A DNA stretch of 64,000 nt from Annona cherimola (lineage: Eukaryota > Streptophyta > Magnoliopsida > Magnoliales > Annonaceae), in the NCBI GenBank assembly GCA_030490835.1, contig CM059972.1, positions 59,129,563-59,193,562 of the forward strand, read 5' to 3'. The stretch's first letter is position 1, and each line of letters begins with the position of its first letter. Below, in pieces: positions 10,196-23,639 of the stretch. The notes under the pieces were generated by a model that saw only the letters and a list, made by a program, of their open reading frames with translations, had not been told where the DNA came from and did not search any database. A program made the translations under genes and the position numbers.

Positions 10196-10790
10196 TTCCT
10201 GAGGACATGTATATGTCCTGAAATATCATCATGAAATCTTTTTCATTAAGCATTCATTCATAAAACCAGTTACAAGCCACATGTAGGCCTGTTAAGGCAA
10301 AACATACACGTTTTACTTTCCCTGATGGAATCCCTTTAATTCTTATATGAACATTTTCAATGTTCATAGACATTACATGAAATGATCATTTACCAGTGGA
10401 CGTTTTACGTCTAAAACATTTTTCTTATAAATCCTTAGGCAAAGGAGACATCTCATGTCACAAAACATCATTAACATAAACCGTCATAAAATCCTTTAAC
10501 CAAGAGACATTTTATGTCTCAAAACATCATTAACATAGGCCATCATAAAATCCTTTAGGCAAGAGACATTTTATGTCTCAAAACATCATTAACATAAGCC
10601 ATCATAAAATCCTTTTGTCAAAAGACATTTTATGTCTCAAAACATTTTTCATATAGCTTCCTTTGGCAATGGACATTCATATGTCCTAAAACACTTTTTA
10701 TTTCCAATACATTAGCATTGGACATTCTCATGTCCATAAACCCTTATCATTTAGGCTCTTTAGAAAAGACATTCTTATGTCCAATCCAAG
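10196..10790. repeat. Array of about nine GGACAT/ATGTCC hairpins
   Basis: Short inverted repeats of the type (G/A)GACAT-N4-ATGTC(C/T) recur every 40-60 bases, for example GGACATGTATATGTCC near 10203. Four adjacent units around 10445-10640 share a 60-bp period, including AACATCATTAACATA. Inferred to lie in the transcribed R-U5 part of the LTR, because the promoter-proximal sequence is near 14100. Confidence 0.75.
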
Positions 10791-11291
10791 TTTCACATAA
10801 ATCTTTTTTATAATCCCCGTCTTGGGGCTTGTTTATAGCAAACAAGGCAAATAAAATACATAAACCATTTTCATAACTGCATTTGCATAAAAATATTTCC
10901 TTTTATTCCTGTTATTTACACTTTTGTGTACAACACCTCCCTTTAAAGGTAACTTACGCATATTAGCCCATAAAAATCCATTTTAGGATAACTTTTTGTA
11001 TAGATGCTTTTATATCCCAATCTTTGGGCTTTTGAAAAGCAAAACGTATGCAAATGCATTTCTCTCCATCCAGTAGTGACACTTAGCAAGTGATCATGCT
11101 ACCTTTTGGAAGAGAATCCTTAACAACATGCTAGCCCAACGGCTGTTTATTTATCCTGCTCCCATCTTAGGGAGGGCGCCGCTGACACTTCTGTCATCCT
11201 TTAACGACTTAGCCTTATGTAGAGTGGGCTCCGGTTATCCCAACCGTGCTCTACAACTTTCCTATTACTTGTACGGGTGCACTGTACATTA

Positions 11292-11462
11292 TTATGACGA
11301 ACCGCAGTCCGTTTGATTTAAAGAACCACAGACTGCAGTCCATGTCCTTTTAAACCGGGATCACAGACCGCAGCCTGCATCCATATACACAAAAATCTTA
11401 GACCGAAGTCTATATTTAAGAATAATTTTCAAAAACACATCACAGACCGCAGTCAGTGTCAA
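11292..11462. repeat. AGACCGCAGTC repeat cluster
   Basis: Five imperfect copies of (C)AGACCGCAGTC(TGC) spaced 30-45 bases apart. A more decayed version is present at 36677-36840 in solo LTR 3. Confidence 0.65.
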
Positions 11463-14400
11463 CTTGTAAGCGAGCGCGCCCACTTTAACAAGTTGTTATT
11501 TAAAATCTAGTTTTAGGATGACCTTCCTTAAGTTCCTTTAGAAACATTTTGAGTAAAATATTTTGATAAATATTTGAAATATTTGAGAAACGATACATCT
11601 TAAAACTCTTTTAATAAAAGAATTTCAAAACTTGTGGATTTCCATAAATAAATCATATTTTTCTCTAATATTTGCTTGGTTTCCATTTCAGGACCTTTTG
11701 TTTACAAAAGTTATGCAATTATGCTATCCCCTTGTCCATAACCTAAAAATTTAATAATTGTCCACATATAAATCATTTTTACATAAAGGGAAATTGCACA
11801 GTCTTTTGCATGCCATTAAGTACCTGAAATCAAACCATCTTATGAAATCAATCATAGGAGGTTGGTCATCCATAAATCCCTTTTTAACAGAATCGTATAA
11901 ATATTTTTTAACATAGATTTCCTTGTCTAAAGGAAATCAAAACTTTTCGAACATCATTTCAATACATACGGACTATGTACAAAACATTATTTATTATTTA
12001 ATTATCTTGACCTAGCAAAATAAATCTTTTTCATCAGTGTTTATCGTGAGTTATTGTAGAAATAACTCAAAACTCATTTACAAACAATATTTTGTGAAAA
12101 AAGGGTAAAATTTCCTTTTTCTTTTAAAATGCAGTTGAACAATGTCATATAGAACTTGCTTGCTTAAAAGCAAATTCTTAAAACCGTCGGTATTAAACGT
12201 GAAATCCTTAGAAAACATTAGTATGGAGAAGTGTCGCTTGGCAACACTTAGGATAAATTATTTATCTTAAGAAGTGTCGCTTGCTTCCCATGAAGCAAAC
12301 CTTAAGACTTTTCATTAAAGTCGTCATTTTTCAAAACTTATGGCTTTGCATTAAAGCCGTCATATTTAAAGCTTGTGCTTGCCCATTCAATAAAACATAA
12401 ACATAAATATTTCAAACACAAACATAAACATTTCAATCATATCAATCCCGTAGAAAGAAAATGACATTTTAGAAAGTTCGCTTGATTACCTGAGATCGCC
12501 ATAATCCTTATTCCTTCCATTCTTTTCCTTGCCTACATAAAAATAATATGATTTTTCATATATTTATTTTCCTTGCATTCCATTTATATTTCCAACCCAT
12601 TTTATTCACATATATCATTTATTCGACTTCTCAAGTCACTATGCATACATTTAGCATATACGTGCACATTTTTATACATTCCATTAGCTAATCACATAAC
12701 ATATATAACCTCATAATTAGGGTATCCATTCAACCATACAAAATCCATCCATTAACTATCATACATAGGTTCATTAACCTTCATTTACCATTTTTCACTC
12801 CTTTTACAAACTTCACACATCGGTGCCCGTTTTAAGCACACGTTATCGCCTTAAGCTTCATTACACAGTCCCAAATTTGGGAATTAACATCATATAATTC
12901 AAAAAAGTTATGTAATAATGAAATTCATCATATTTTCATGAATTTTTGCACAAAACCATATTCTATATGTGATTCATCACTTATGCAAGTCTATTGTTTC
13001 ACGTATGCCCATTTAGCAACATATACATAAGATGTTTCATAAAATTTTCTAAGGCAGAGGTTTAATCCATATTTTAGCGGGTTAATTATCCTTAATTAAC
13101 ACTGCATTTATGGTAATTTTATGGTGTTTAAATCCACTTTCCATAGGTTTCCAAAACAGCAAGTTTGGAACCCGTTTTTACCCGTTTAACGTGTCTTTTG
13201 ACACATAACCTTAAGCAATTATATTATTCCTAAATTTCAGCATATAATCCAAATTTTATTAATTAATATTTAAGTATTTAATACATATATCAATTTGGAT
13301 TATTTCTACATAGGTTTCATATTTCTTTTTGATATTTTTCTCAAACTATCCACATATGCTGAAATCAGGCGTACTGAAATCTCAAAATCTTGAATTAATA
13401 TCAAATCAAGTATTTTTGATCTGAAATTTATAAAATAACTTAATAACTACATTAATTAACTAAAATAAATATTTTCAGTTTAAAAAATTAAGAATTTATA
13501 TTTATTTTGGCATTTTTACCTTGCTGGACAGCAGCAACCATTTTCAGTCAGCCTTAATCACGTAAATTATTGGGTATATTTATACCCATCAAAACATAAG
13601 TTTTAAATTTTTATTATGATAAAAAATATATATTATACATCCTTTAAAATAATCAGCCCAAAAATACTTGTATAAAAATTATTAAAAATATGTTTATACA
13701 GCTGATCCTGTCACCCATTTTACCCTGTTTGGGTTATTCTTCTCAGATTTTTAATTTGCAAAGTAATTATCTTTTTAAGATGAAAATTTGGTCATTCCTT
13801 AATAACCATTTAATTATTCTTCCCAAAAATATTCATGCTAAAATGAATTCATTTACTGTTCCGTCCATAATTAAATTTATAACATCATATATCATTCAAA
13901 ACTTCACTTTTCATCATCTAGATCATGGAATTTCATTCAAAAGCATGTTGAATCATCACTTTAAAGCATGTTTAAACATACATTTCATTTTTTAATTTTG
14001 TAGTTCAAGAACTCAAGATAAACCAATCAAAATAACACATCTACTTACTTGGATTGATACTCTCCAAACCCTAATCACTTGGAAGAGTTTTCCTCCACAA
14101 ATTCTCTTCTTCTCCCCTTGCTTTTCCCTTGCTTTTCTCTTCTTCTTGCTGGGAATGGCTGGACGTGAGGGCTACTGTCCTTTGGGTGCAAGTTTCAGCA
14201 CTTGGAAAAAATCTCCAATCTTCCAACACATGTGAACGTGCTTGCCTTGTGGAGCTGGAATTTTCAGCAGTGGGCTCCACTTGCTGGGGCATTTTCCACA
14301 GCCACTTAATTACATGCTTATCCCCTTGATGTGATGGATAATTATTAGCCATATAAATTCATTTTTTACTATTTTTAAAAGTCCAAAAATCTGTTTACAT

Positions 14401-15584
14401 CACCACCGTCCAACTGCTCCCCATTACACGTCACTTGCTGCTGCCCATTTTCCGATTTTTTCCCATTTTTAATAATCCAATTTTAAGGGTAAATTATACA
14501 CTTAATTAAACCTTAATTCATGTATTAATTTGGTGTAAATAATTTTAACCAAAACTTTAGCAACTTAGCATATCATTGCACGTTTTCCATCCCTATATGC
14601 TGTCCACGTTTCAGCTTCATGCATCTGCATTTTATTATTTTTTTATTGCTACAAATATTCATAATTGCATGCACATTTTATGTACCTGCATATCAGCAAC
14701 ATATATGCATATTTTAAAAATTAAACAATAAAAAATATGCATCAAAGGCAGTCCCTTGGACGTCCCTTGTTGCCACACCACCTATGCTAGGTTGTTTGCT
14801 TTGTAGCTCCATCATCATATGCATTTAATGGCTGGATAATTCTCATATTTTTGCATTTCAAATAAATACACAAAATACGCTAGAAATGACCTGCAATTGC
14901 CACCTCAATTCCCATTAATTTCAAGCCATTATGCTTTGTACTCTAGCATTAATGAAAAGGTACTTTTGAGGTGCATTAGTCAACCATGCTCACCTTTTTC
15001 AATGCAGGTATTTTTCCAACATTTCATGCTTAATCTAAGCCATCTAAAATAAACATCTCATAATTTCATTCAATCATTTCAAATTTCATCTCAATCCGAG
15101 TTTCCTAGCTCCCGTTTTAGCCGTTTAAAGTTAACGGTTGAAATTGAAATATGATCAATAAATCATAACTCTAATTTCATCCAGGATTTTTGTAATCCAA
15201 TAATTTGATAATACCAAGCCCAACATCATCAACTTTCGTTTCAAATTTCACTTGAATCCGCCTTACAGGCGTTGAGTTATGAATTTTTTAGTATTTTCCA
15301 ACATAATTCAACAATTTCCATTTTAATCTCCATTAATTAAATCATGAAAATTAAACTAAACATTCATGCCACATTAGCATGTTTTAATCCTTATTATGCT
15401 CCTTTAGTCACCTTGACTCATAATGGGCTCTGGCGATTAAATTTTTAATCACCATTCTTAGTGGAACCCTAATTGCAAAATATCATAAAATCCTAAAATC
15501 ATCCATACGTCATTGAATTCACATATAAATCACTTGTATATGTCCAATGCATACATTGGACCCTCCTTAGGTTGGGGTTTCACA

Positions 15585-15625
15585 AAAGGAATAATAATCT
15601 TCTTTCTGTCTCTGCCTCGGTGCAT
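15585..15625 (-). pseudogene. A1 gag start, cut off by solo LTR 1
   Basis: A minus-strand ATG at 15625-15623 opens MHRGRDRKKIIIP. The same reading frame resumes on the other side of solo LTR 1 if one TSD copy is discounted. This places the gag start about 140 bases after the primer-binding site. Confidence 0.6.
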
Positions 15626-15765
15626 GCAAAATGAGATTAATCTGTAAAAACCAATTCAATTGAAACTAGTGGAAAAATTCTAAACTAAAAGAAATTATGA
15701 AAATGAACTATTCTACAAAATTATACAAGAAAGCAATGAAACTAACAATAATTAGTTAAACTAAT

Positions 15766-15783
15766 TCCCCGACAACGGCGTCA
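15766..15783 (-). other. A1 primer-binding site (tRNA-Asp)
   Basis: The minus strand reads TGACGCCGTTGTCGGGGA, differing at two bases from TGGCGCCGTTGCCGGGGA, the complement of the 3' end of plant tRNA-Asp. Both changes are G-to-A or C-to-T. It lies six bases inside the 5' LTR. Confidence 0.85.
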
Positions 15784-15789
15784 AAAACT

Positions 15790-17446
15790 TAACAAGCTGC
15801 GTATATGTCTATTAAAAAGCTCGCTTTTAACGCAAGTGTACATGCCGAATCAAGTAATAAAGAATGAGTAGAGTATCGTTCCCACGAGGAATTGTTTAAC
15901 TAGAATTATTAATGAGTTTAATTTCTTTCGGTGGGTAGAAAATTCTAAGTTTTTGAAATTAACCTAAAGCTAACAAATGCAATAAGAAATCAAAATAGAG
16001 TCCATGGAATCATTGGAATACTAGAAACGAGTTTAACAATCAGGGATGACAGATGGATAGCTCGGAATCTTTGAATCTAAATTATATTGCATTGGTTCTT
16101 TTTCATTAGATTGTGCATGGATTTACTAGCCCAAGTTCAATAATCTTTATATATGTCTTCCAACACTATATAAAGCTAATTACACCCTATTCAATTATTA
16201 TGTTCTCATGCCATTAAATAAAGTGAAATTGATAAGTTCATAATCTGTTTAGTTACTACACAGGGTTTAATGGTATATTCCTATCCGTTAAACAACTCCC
16301 CTTAACAAAGATGAAACCTATGCCCTACACACGGATCTAGCATAAATTTTCCTTTTTCAACGATAAATCAAGTAATTAATTATCTTACAAGGTAGCTAAT
16401 CTTGTAAAAACCATTAAACCACATGTATGAAGGTAGATCATACACAATCATATAAAAAAATCAAATATTCATTCCTAAATTTCAAAGAACTAATACAATA
16501 TAATTAGATATCAATTCATCCTAACTATCCATCTAAAGGAAGTTTAGTTCAAAGATATGATCATAAAATCCTTTATATCCATTATTGTAGTATCTAGAAA
16601 AGCAGAGAAAGAAAAATAAAAAGATAAAGAGAAAACTGGTTTTTCGGCAGTTTCCACTAACGGAGTCAAATCCTCTCTTCAATCCGTGCTTTGATCGCAT
16701 TTTCATCTTTCTCTAACTGTGTAATCCCATTCTAGTCTCTCTCTGGGTTGTCTTTTCACGCGCAAACCCTTAGTCATATTTATAAGTCGAGTTACACAAC
16801 ACACACACAGAAATCTGTGCGTACGGATGCGTACTATGTGCTGGGTAACTTAGAGCCTTCCTGAAAACCCTAGAAATTTATTGCCTTGGCGCCTAGGCAC
16901 CAACTCCCTGGATGTTTCATGACTTAAGAACTCTCCTGGAACACATATGATCATGTCTTGGCACCTGGGCGCCCGAAGCTAGCGCCTAGGCACCAACTCC
17001 CAGGAAGCTATTATGTTTGTTGACCTCAAAACCCTTCTGAACTTGACTGTATGTTGATGAAGTGGCGCCTGGGCACCGCTGGCTGGCACCTAGGCGCTAA
17101 CTCACTGGAAGCTGTTTGTTTGCTGGATTGTGCTGGGGTTCTGGCAAGGGCACGTAGGGTAGTGCTTGGGCGCCATCCACATGCCTTGTGACTTGGTCCC
17201 GACCTACATTCCGCTCACCCGCATGCCTTTATCTTGTCCGTCCTTCCTATAAAAAATGAATAAAATAAATAAATGGTCTAAAAATGCTAATTTATGCTAA
17301 AAATGCATAAAAACTAAATAATTCTTCTAAAATGTAAAGCGAGTGAAAATTAAGCTAAATGGATGCAAACTATGCCTGATCTCTTAGACTAACACGCAAA
17401 TATAGTCTGAAATGGGCCATGATAACTCACATTTTATGAGTTATCA
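15790..17446 (-). repeat. A1 5' LTR
   Basis: This repeat matches 1983-3616 through its length with scattered changes. Its downstream end reads TAACAAGCTGCG instead of TGACGAGTTGCG. GGCGCC-type palindromes occur at about 16886-17180. The outer hairpin (17420-17446) is partly decayed. Confidence 0.9.
16777..16784 (-). promoter_or_regulatory. A1 LTR TATA box
   Basis: TATAAATA on the minus strand, conserved at the same place in the 3' LTR (2972-2979) and in A2 (47327-47334). Probable core promoter of the element. Confidence 0.65.
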
Positions 17447-17800
17447 CAATGGCACAGAAGAACTGCCCAACCGAGGATAACCGGAGTAGCTAACCGACAA
17501 ATTACCTGTACTTACCCGGTACATGTGCATGCCCTAACTCAAATGGAGTCACAGGAGCAAGAGGATGAGGTGGTTACAGGTATGGATTAAATTTTAGGAA
17601 GTTTGGCAATGACTTTGTTTGATTTTAATGATAACCATTTAGTCATAACTTGACAATATGTAACCATGCATGCACTACCGGTAGAGAAAACCGATAAGAT
17701 AATATAGGTGGAATTCCCTATACGCAGGTTAGCTAAGGTTAACAAAGTATGGAGAATATGATTGATTAGGATAAGGATCCTAGATCATAAAGTATAGAAG
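17447..17800 (+). pseudogene. G1 protease-region remnant
   Basis: The gag-pol sequence cut at 1982 resumes here. Translation in pieces gives QALTQMESQEQEDEVVTG-like and LAMTLFDFNDNHLVIT, then EFPIRRLAKVNKV. These align with QALTRTESQEMEEKVIIG, VVALFGYGATHSFI and ESPVYRLASINQI of G2 at 45860-46080. It is therefore the retropepsin region, with the usual Asp-Ser-Gly-Ala eroded to DFND. From about 17800 the sequence drifts into LTR-like DNA. Confidence 0.55.
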
Positions 17801-17929
17801 CTTCGGAATAGAGAAATTAAATATGTTAAGGTTCAATAGAACCAATATTATGAAAGCAAGGTTATTTGATTATTAAAGGGAAAATGTTGAAAAGAAGTAC
17901 CCCCCAGTTATTTGAAAAGTGAATGGTTT

Positions 17930-19060
17930 CGAGAGAGTGAAAAGGGAAGTTAGGGTTGAATTTTGAGATGAAAGCTAACTTGAAAATTCTAAAAACCCTA
18001 AATCATGTTGCTGTATGATAAAGTATGATGATTTGGATGTAATTCATGTTCTTTTGAATTACATATATTGATTTGATAATTTGTTAAGGATTTAAGCAAA
18101 AATGGAACCTAGGGTTTCAAGTAATGCCTGATTTTTCCATTTTTGAGTTAAAAATGATACAAAGAAGTGCTTACATGGTTTATGGATGAATTTTAGGGTA
18201 ATTTATCCTAAATTAAGGACCCTTTGGATGACTTAAATGGGCTGGAAGAGTTTGCTCTAAATCTGATTTTTTAGGGTATATGTATGGAACGTCCAAATGG
18301 GGGCCAAAACGGGTACCTTACATGTGATTTTTGTTGCTGTTTACAAACAAATGATTTATGGATGTTATGGAGGGTAAAATAACCTAGGTTTAAGGTACTT
18401 TGAGTGTCCAAAAGGTTTTAAAAAGAGTTTCCCTAAATCTGATTTGAAGGATATATGTATGGACACATCAAAACAGGTCAAAATGGATGCAATATATGCA
18501 TGAAAATGTTGCTGTTATGGAAGAAAATGAATTACGAATTTTAAATATGTGATAATACCCTAAATTTGGGTTATTAAAAGCATGTTTAGTTGCTGAAAAT
18601 TATGACTTAAAAATCTGTTAAGATTTAAGTATTGAAAGAGGCGTTGAAAGGATGAAAACGGGTCCTAATGTTGCTGTTTTAGAACCCTATGATGAATGGA
18701 TTGAAAATCCAAAATTAGACCATAAATTAAATGTTAATTAAGGGGTTTAATCATGATAAATAAGGACACAAGTTGCTGATTTGAGAATTTTTAAGAAACA
18801 CCTAAGTTATTTGTTGTAAGATGGGTGTATGTGGAAGGCTAAGTATGGATAAGTGGTAAATGGTTTATATGAACTGCTAAAATGCAGAAATGCATGAATA
18901 TGTGATGAAATGCATAATGATGTTTCTATATGAATGATTTTTAATTATCTCAATTTTTGAGATTAAGTTATGAAGCTTCAAACTTCACTTATATGTTTAG
19001 AATGAGCATTGACATGGGAAAAATGAAAAATAGATGGAAAATGGTTAATGGGAGATATAA
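17930..19060 (+). repeat. LTR-A, segment 1 (giant-LTR gypsy, + orientation)
   Basis: This is the reverse complement of the middle of the solo LTRs. For example GGGGTTTAATCATG near 18745 mirrors 38545-38570, and the 'AAAACGGGT...GTTGCTGTTTT' units near 18310, 18490 and 18660 recur at roughly 170-190-base spacing. The LTR start (TGTGAAACCCC) is missing, so a deletion joined G1 protease to the LTR interior. The left boundary is approximate. Confidence 0.6.
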
Positions 19061-22000
19061 TGTAACACCCCAGCCCGAGCGTCACAACCTTACCTCAAGA
19101 TCGTTCGACTGGTAAACGTGATCAGGATTGTCGCCCTGTCACACGGCGGGTTTTAACGGATATTTATCCAATTAAATATCTTTTCATAGGAGTTTATTCC
19201 TCATGTGTTCATGTCATGCATATATGAGTCATTTTCATCCAATAATGTCATAACTAGACTTGATTTTCATAACATATTTCAAACCATCTCATAAATCGGA
19301 TGTCATTGCATGTATCTTTATAGATGTCAACATAAAACATCAAGGTAAATTTACAATTATTCAACATAAGTTTTTCATAAACATGAAACTTATAGTGTTT
19401 TTCTCATTTCTTCAATGGATAGCTCCTGCTCCTTTGCCAGGTCTCTTCTTTCACCTGTCTATGGGTTTGGAAAATGAAAACGTGAGTCGAAACTCAATAA
19501 GCAAGCTATATATTTTACCAGGCAATTCATTGTGAAAGCATATTTATTTAAAAGCATTTTTCTCCCTTCAGTAGAGACACTTATCAAGTGATCAACTACC
19601 TGTGGAGCAAAAACCTTTTCATAAATCATTCATACACATTTCATAAGTATTTCATAAACTTTGGATGTGCAAATTCATCATTTTCATTAATGACGTTATC
19701 CTTCATGTGAGGGTACGCTAGCACGGGGAACATTTTTCCATGACATGATCCTTTCCATCCTTAGCGTCGGACCCTCCGACTTGGCAACGTCAAGGGGGAC
19801 TCCTTATCCACTTATTACCTCGACTAGCCTACTTGATTTTCATTCCATGCATCTCTTAGTTACCCTGGCAATATATACCTCCTTACACATGAAACTTGTC
19901 ATTCTCATGTAGAGAATTCTTTGCACCATCCCTCTTTAAACATCATTTCAATGAAACATCGTTTCAAATCCATACATCATCACTTTTCATGAATAATTGC
20001 GAAACAGTAAGCAATCATTTATTTCAATAGGAATAAACATTTCAATACACATATAAATAAGAAATGGTCATCCTTAAACAATTTGGAAAGCATTTAAAAC
20101 AAAACTCATTTAGAAAGTTGTTTGCTTACCTTGCTTCCTTAGCTTTCCGTTTTGCTTATCCCTTTGTCTTTGCCTATACATATAAGAATGATATAGCATT
20201 TATATACTTTCTTTTGCTTGCATTCAACTCAGTTTTCCAACCTATTTTTATTAATATACATAATTCCTTCTATTTCTCAAGTCGTTATGCACATTAGCAC
20301 ATACTTGCACATTTTATTGGCTATTACACAACATAATCATTTCCATAAGTAGGGTAACCATTCAACCATATAATAATAATCCAATAATTATTATTTAAAG
20401 GTTCATTACCTTTCATGCATCATTTTTCACTTATTTTCCAAAATTCACACATCGGTGCTCATTTTAAGCACATGTTGTCGCCTTAAGCCTCATTAATTAA
20501 TTCCAAAATTTAGAATTATCATCATGAAAATATAAACAGATGCATATTCACAAAATTTATCATATTTTCATGCATGATTGCACAAAATCAACTTACATAA
20601 GTCATTTACCACTTATGCATTTTCATCATTCCACATATACTCAATTCACATCACATATATGATGCATTTCATAAAATTTTCCAAATCAGCAACTTAATCC
20701 CTTATTCGGAATGATTAACACCATTAATTAATACTTTATTTAGAGTATTTTTATGGAATTTAAATCCACTAATCATGGGTTTCCAAAACAGCCCTTGTCT
20801 TCTTGTTTTCACTAAGTTCCATCTTCTTATTTACCCATTAATTCCATATACATACAATAACATCAATTATCAATCACCTTTGCTATCTTTAATCATTTAT
20901 TACACTCTTTCCTAACATATATATCAATTTTGATCATTTCTACATAGGTTTCATATTTCTTTTTAATTTGTTTCTCAAACTATCCACATATGCTGGAATC
21001 AGGCGTACAGATATCTCTAAATCTTGATTTATAATAAAATCTTGATTTATAATCAAATCAAGGTATTTAATTCTGAAATTTATATCATACATCAATAAAT
21101 ATATGAATTAACTTTCATAAATATTTTATCATGAAATATTAACATTATATATTTATTTCGGCATTTTCACTGTGCTGGACAGTGTTGTGAGTTTAGGGTC
21201 AGCCCTAATCACGTGAATTATAACCCATACTAATATCACCTAAAAATAAATTTTGATTTTTGTTCTAGTTATCTTCATGATGGATTATACATCATATAAA
21301 AATTTCATATAAAAAATCCTTCTACAAAAATTATTAAAAATTATTTACTACATCTGATCCTGTCACCCTGTTTAGGTTGATCTTCTCAGATTTTTAATTT
21401 GAAACCTGCTTAATATTTCAATATGAAATTTTGTTTGTTCCTTAATCATCATATAATGAGCTTGTAAACAAAATTTAATGGTAAAAATATTTCTTTTACT
21501 ACTTCGTTCATATTTTGGTTTATAACATCATATAACTTCCGGATTTGAAGTATAAAATCAAAATTAACATATACTTACTTGATTAATTGGTAATCTCTCA
21601 TTTTACCTTTTCTTTTTCTTTCTTTTTTCTTCCTTCTTGGCTGGGCTAGGGATGGACGTGAGCTGCTGTTCTTGAGGGAGAAAATTTATGCACTTAGAAT
21701 TTTTTCTCCAAACTTCAATCCATATAACCGATCACCACTTTTATAAGTTGGATTTGCTCCAGCTGTGGGCCCCACTTGGGGTGTTTTTTCCACATAAATT
21801 AATGTATGCCTATCCCCCCTAATGTTCTGGTTAAATGACAGCCAAGTAAAATAATTTTTATCATTTTTCTTAAATGCAAAAATCTGCTCAAATCCTCACC
21901 ATCCAAGCTGTCCACTTGACACGTCCATAGTTGCTGCCCATTTTCATATTTTTTTCCATTTTTTTATAATCTCATTTTAAGGGTAAATCATACACCTAAT

Positions 22001-23085
22001 TATAATTTAATTAATCCATTAATTTTGCATGAAAAAAATTAGCAAAAATGGCAACAACAGCACATCAATTTGCACGTCATTTGCATGCAAACAAGTTGTC
22101 CATATTTGCATCCATCCATGGCAGCTGTTGTTCATGAATTTTCTTGGATTTTTTTCACATGATTAAATGCTCATTTATGTATCCCAACATGTGATCTATT
22201 TATGTGCATAATTTATAAAATAAAAAATTGAAAATAAACAGTAGCAATAGCCTATGGACGTCCCCACATTGCCACACTTGCTTATGCTCATTTGAGCTCT
22301 CCTTAGCCCCTTAAATGTGGACATCAATGCATGGATAATTCATGGGATTTTTGAATTTTATAATTTTGCATAAAATACCCTGCATTGCACCTGCATTTGA
22401 CACCTATTTGGTCCATAAAAAATTGCATTAATTCCATGTACTCTAGCATTTAATGCATGGTACTCTTGAGGTGCGAAAGTCAACTATGCACACCTTTTCT
22501 AATTCAGGTATTTTTCCAACATAATTTTATTGATCTAAACCTTCCAAAATTTTGATCTCATGATTTCATTCAACCGTTTCAAATTTCATCTCAATCCGAT
22601 TTTCCTAGCTCAAGTTATAGCCATTTGAAGTTAATGGTTGGATTTGAGCTATGATCAATAAATCATTACACTAATTTCATCAAGGATTTTCATAACCCAA
22701 TAATTCCATAATATCATGCCCAACATCATCAACTTTCATCTCAAATTTCATTTGAATCCGCCTTACAGGCGTTGAGTTATGAATTTTCTAGTGTTTTTCC
22801 ACTAACTTGAGAATTATCCTTTTAAATTTTCATAATCCATATCAAATAATCTAAAATGATTATTCATAATGTATTGATGTATTTTAATCACCAACAAATT
22901 ATTCTAATACCATTGTCCCCGTATCAGCTCATACTGATCACTCGAATCATCATTGTTAATCCTTAGCCCTAATTGACATAATTTAGCAAATCACAAAAAC
23001 ATCCAAAAACTCCATTTAATCATATATAAGTAACATGTACATGTTCAATGCACACATTAAATCCTCCTTCGGTTGGGGTTTCACA
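19061..23085 (-). mobile_element. Solo LTR 2 of the giant-LTR gypsy family (4025 bp)
   Basis: It begins TGTAACACCCCAG and ends GGGGTTTCACA, with perfect 5-bp TSD TATAA at 19056-19060 and 23086-23090. It is homologous to the other three solo LTRs but shorter, and it lacks the GGACAT/ATGTCC hairpin array. It sits in LTR-A in the opposite orientation. No gene inside. Confidence 0.85.
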
Positions 23086-23512
23086 TATAAATCCCCATAT
23101 GTTGTTTTATGAATGTTAATTAGGTGTTTACCTTAAATATGGGTTTAAAACATAATATGGAATAGATGGTATGATGCACAAGTGAGTGTGATGTACATAT
23201 ACCCGACTTGAAATTCAAGTGGGTTATGTATGTTAATGGATTATAGGTTGGAAAACTAAGCAAGCAAATGAAAATGTAATGAATGCAATGTCATTCTTAT
23301 ATATATAAGCAAAGGCAAAGAGATAAGCGATACAGAAAGCTAACGCGAAGCAGGTAAGCAAGCAATTTTCTAAATGCTTTTCGTTTTATCAAATATGAAA
23401 AAATGACTACAAATGATGTTCTAAACATTTCGAACCATTATGCAATTGATTGATGAATTATTTCCAAGTTATTTAAGAATGGTTATTCCCTTACTTCAAT
23501 ATGTGTTGAAAT
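23086..23512 (+). repeat. LTR-A, segment 2
   Basis: Continuation of the + oriented LTR tract. AAGCAAAGGCAAAGAGATAA and GCAGGTAAGCAAGCA near 23310-23365 are the reverse complement of 20105-20180 in solo LTR 2. It ends at the TSD of C1. Confidence 0.65.
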
Positions 23513-23639
23513 TATTGGAAACATGTGGGAAATAAGCCAAGTTTATATTTTGATGATTAACAAATCAATTTGAGTAAGTTTCGGTTACTAACATGTGTGT
23601 GGAGATGATTAAAGGTTATAAAAATGAAGAAAATAAAGC

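Larger units (their letters stand above)
9507..15584 (-). mobile_element. Solo LTR 1 of the giant-LTR gypsy family (6078 bp)
   Basis: It begins TGTAACGCCTCG and ends GGGGTTTCACA on the + strand, with a perfect 5-bp TSD AAAGG at 9502-9506 and 15585-15589. Both ends and many inner segments are reverse complements of the 5' LTR of G2 (40877-43432), which abuts a primer-binding site and gag. This identifies it as an LTR in minus orientation. No internal region or second LTR is present, so it is a solo LTR, presumably from LTR-LTR recombination. It interrupts A1 gag near its start codon. No convincing gene inside. Confidence 0.85.
1983..17446 (-). mobile_element. A1: Athila/Tat-type Ty3/gypsy element lacking pol core
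   Basis: Two similar long repeats (1983-3616 and 15790-17446) bracket, in minus-strand order, a tRNA-Asp primer-binding site, gag, a retropepsin, a scrap resembling the integrase C-terminus, a 367-codon extra ORF and a polypurine tract. Flanking CAAGG (1978-1982) and CAATG (17447-17451) fit a 5-bp TSD with one change. Reverse transcriptase, RNase H and the integrase core are absent, so the element is non-autonomous. About 6.1 kb of the 15.5 kb is a later solo LTR. In a stretch of about 215 bases compared by eye the two LTRs differ at roughly one base in eighteen, so the insertion is not recent. Confidence 0.9.

Noticed and set aside
14071..14352. A 93-codon minus-strand ORF with a Ser/Glu/Lys-rich end
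   Set aside because: It is in the promoter-proximal part of solo LTR 1, and the equivalent parts of the other solo LTRs do not keep it. Could be a tiny leader ORF, but there is no support.
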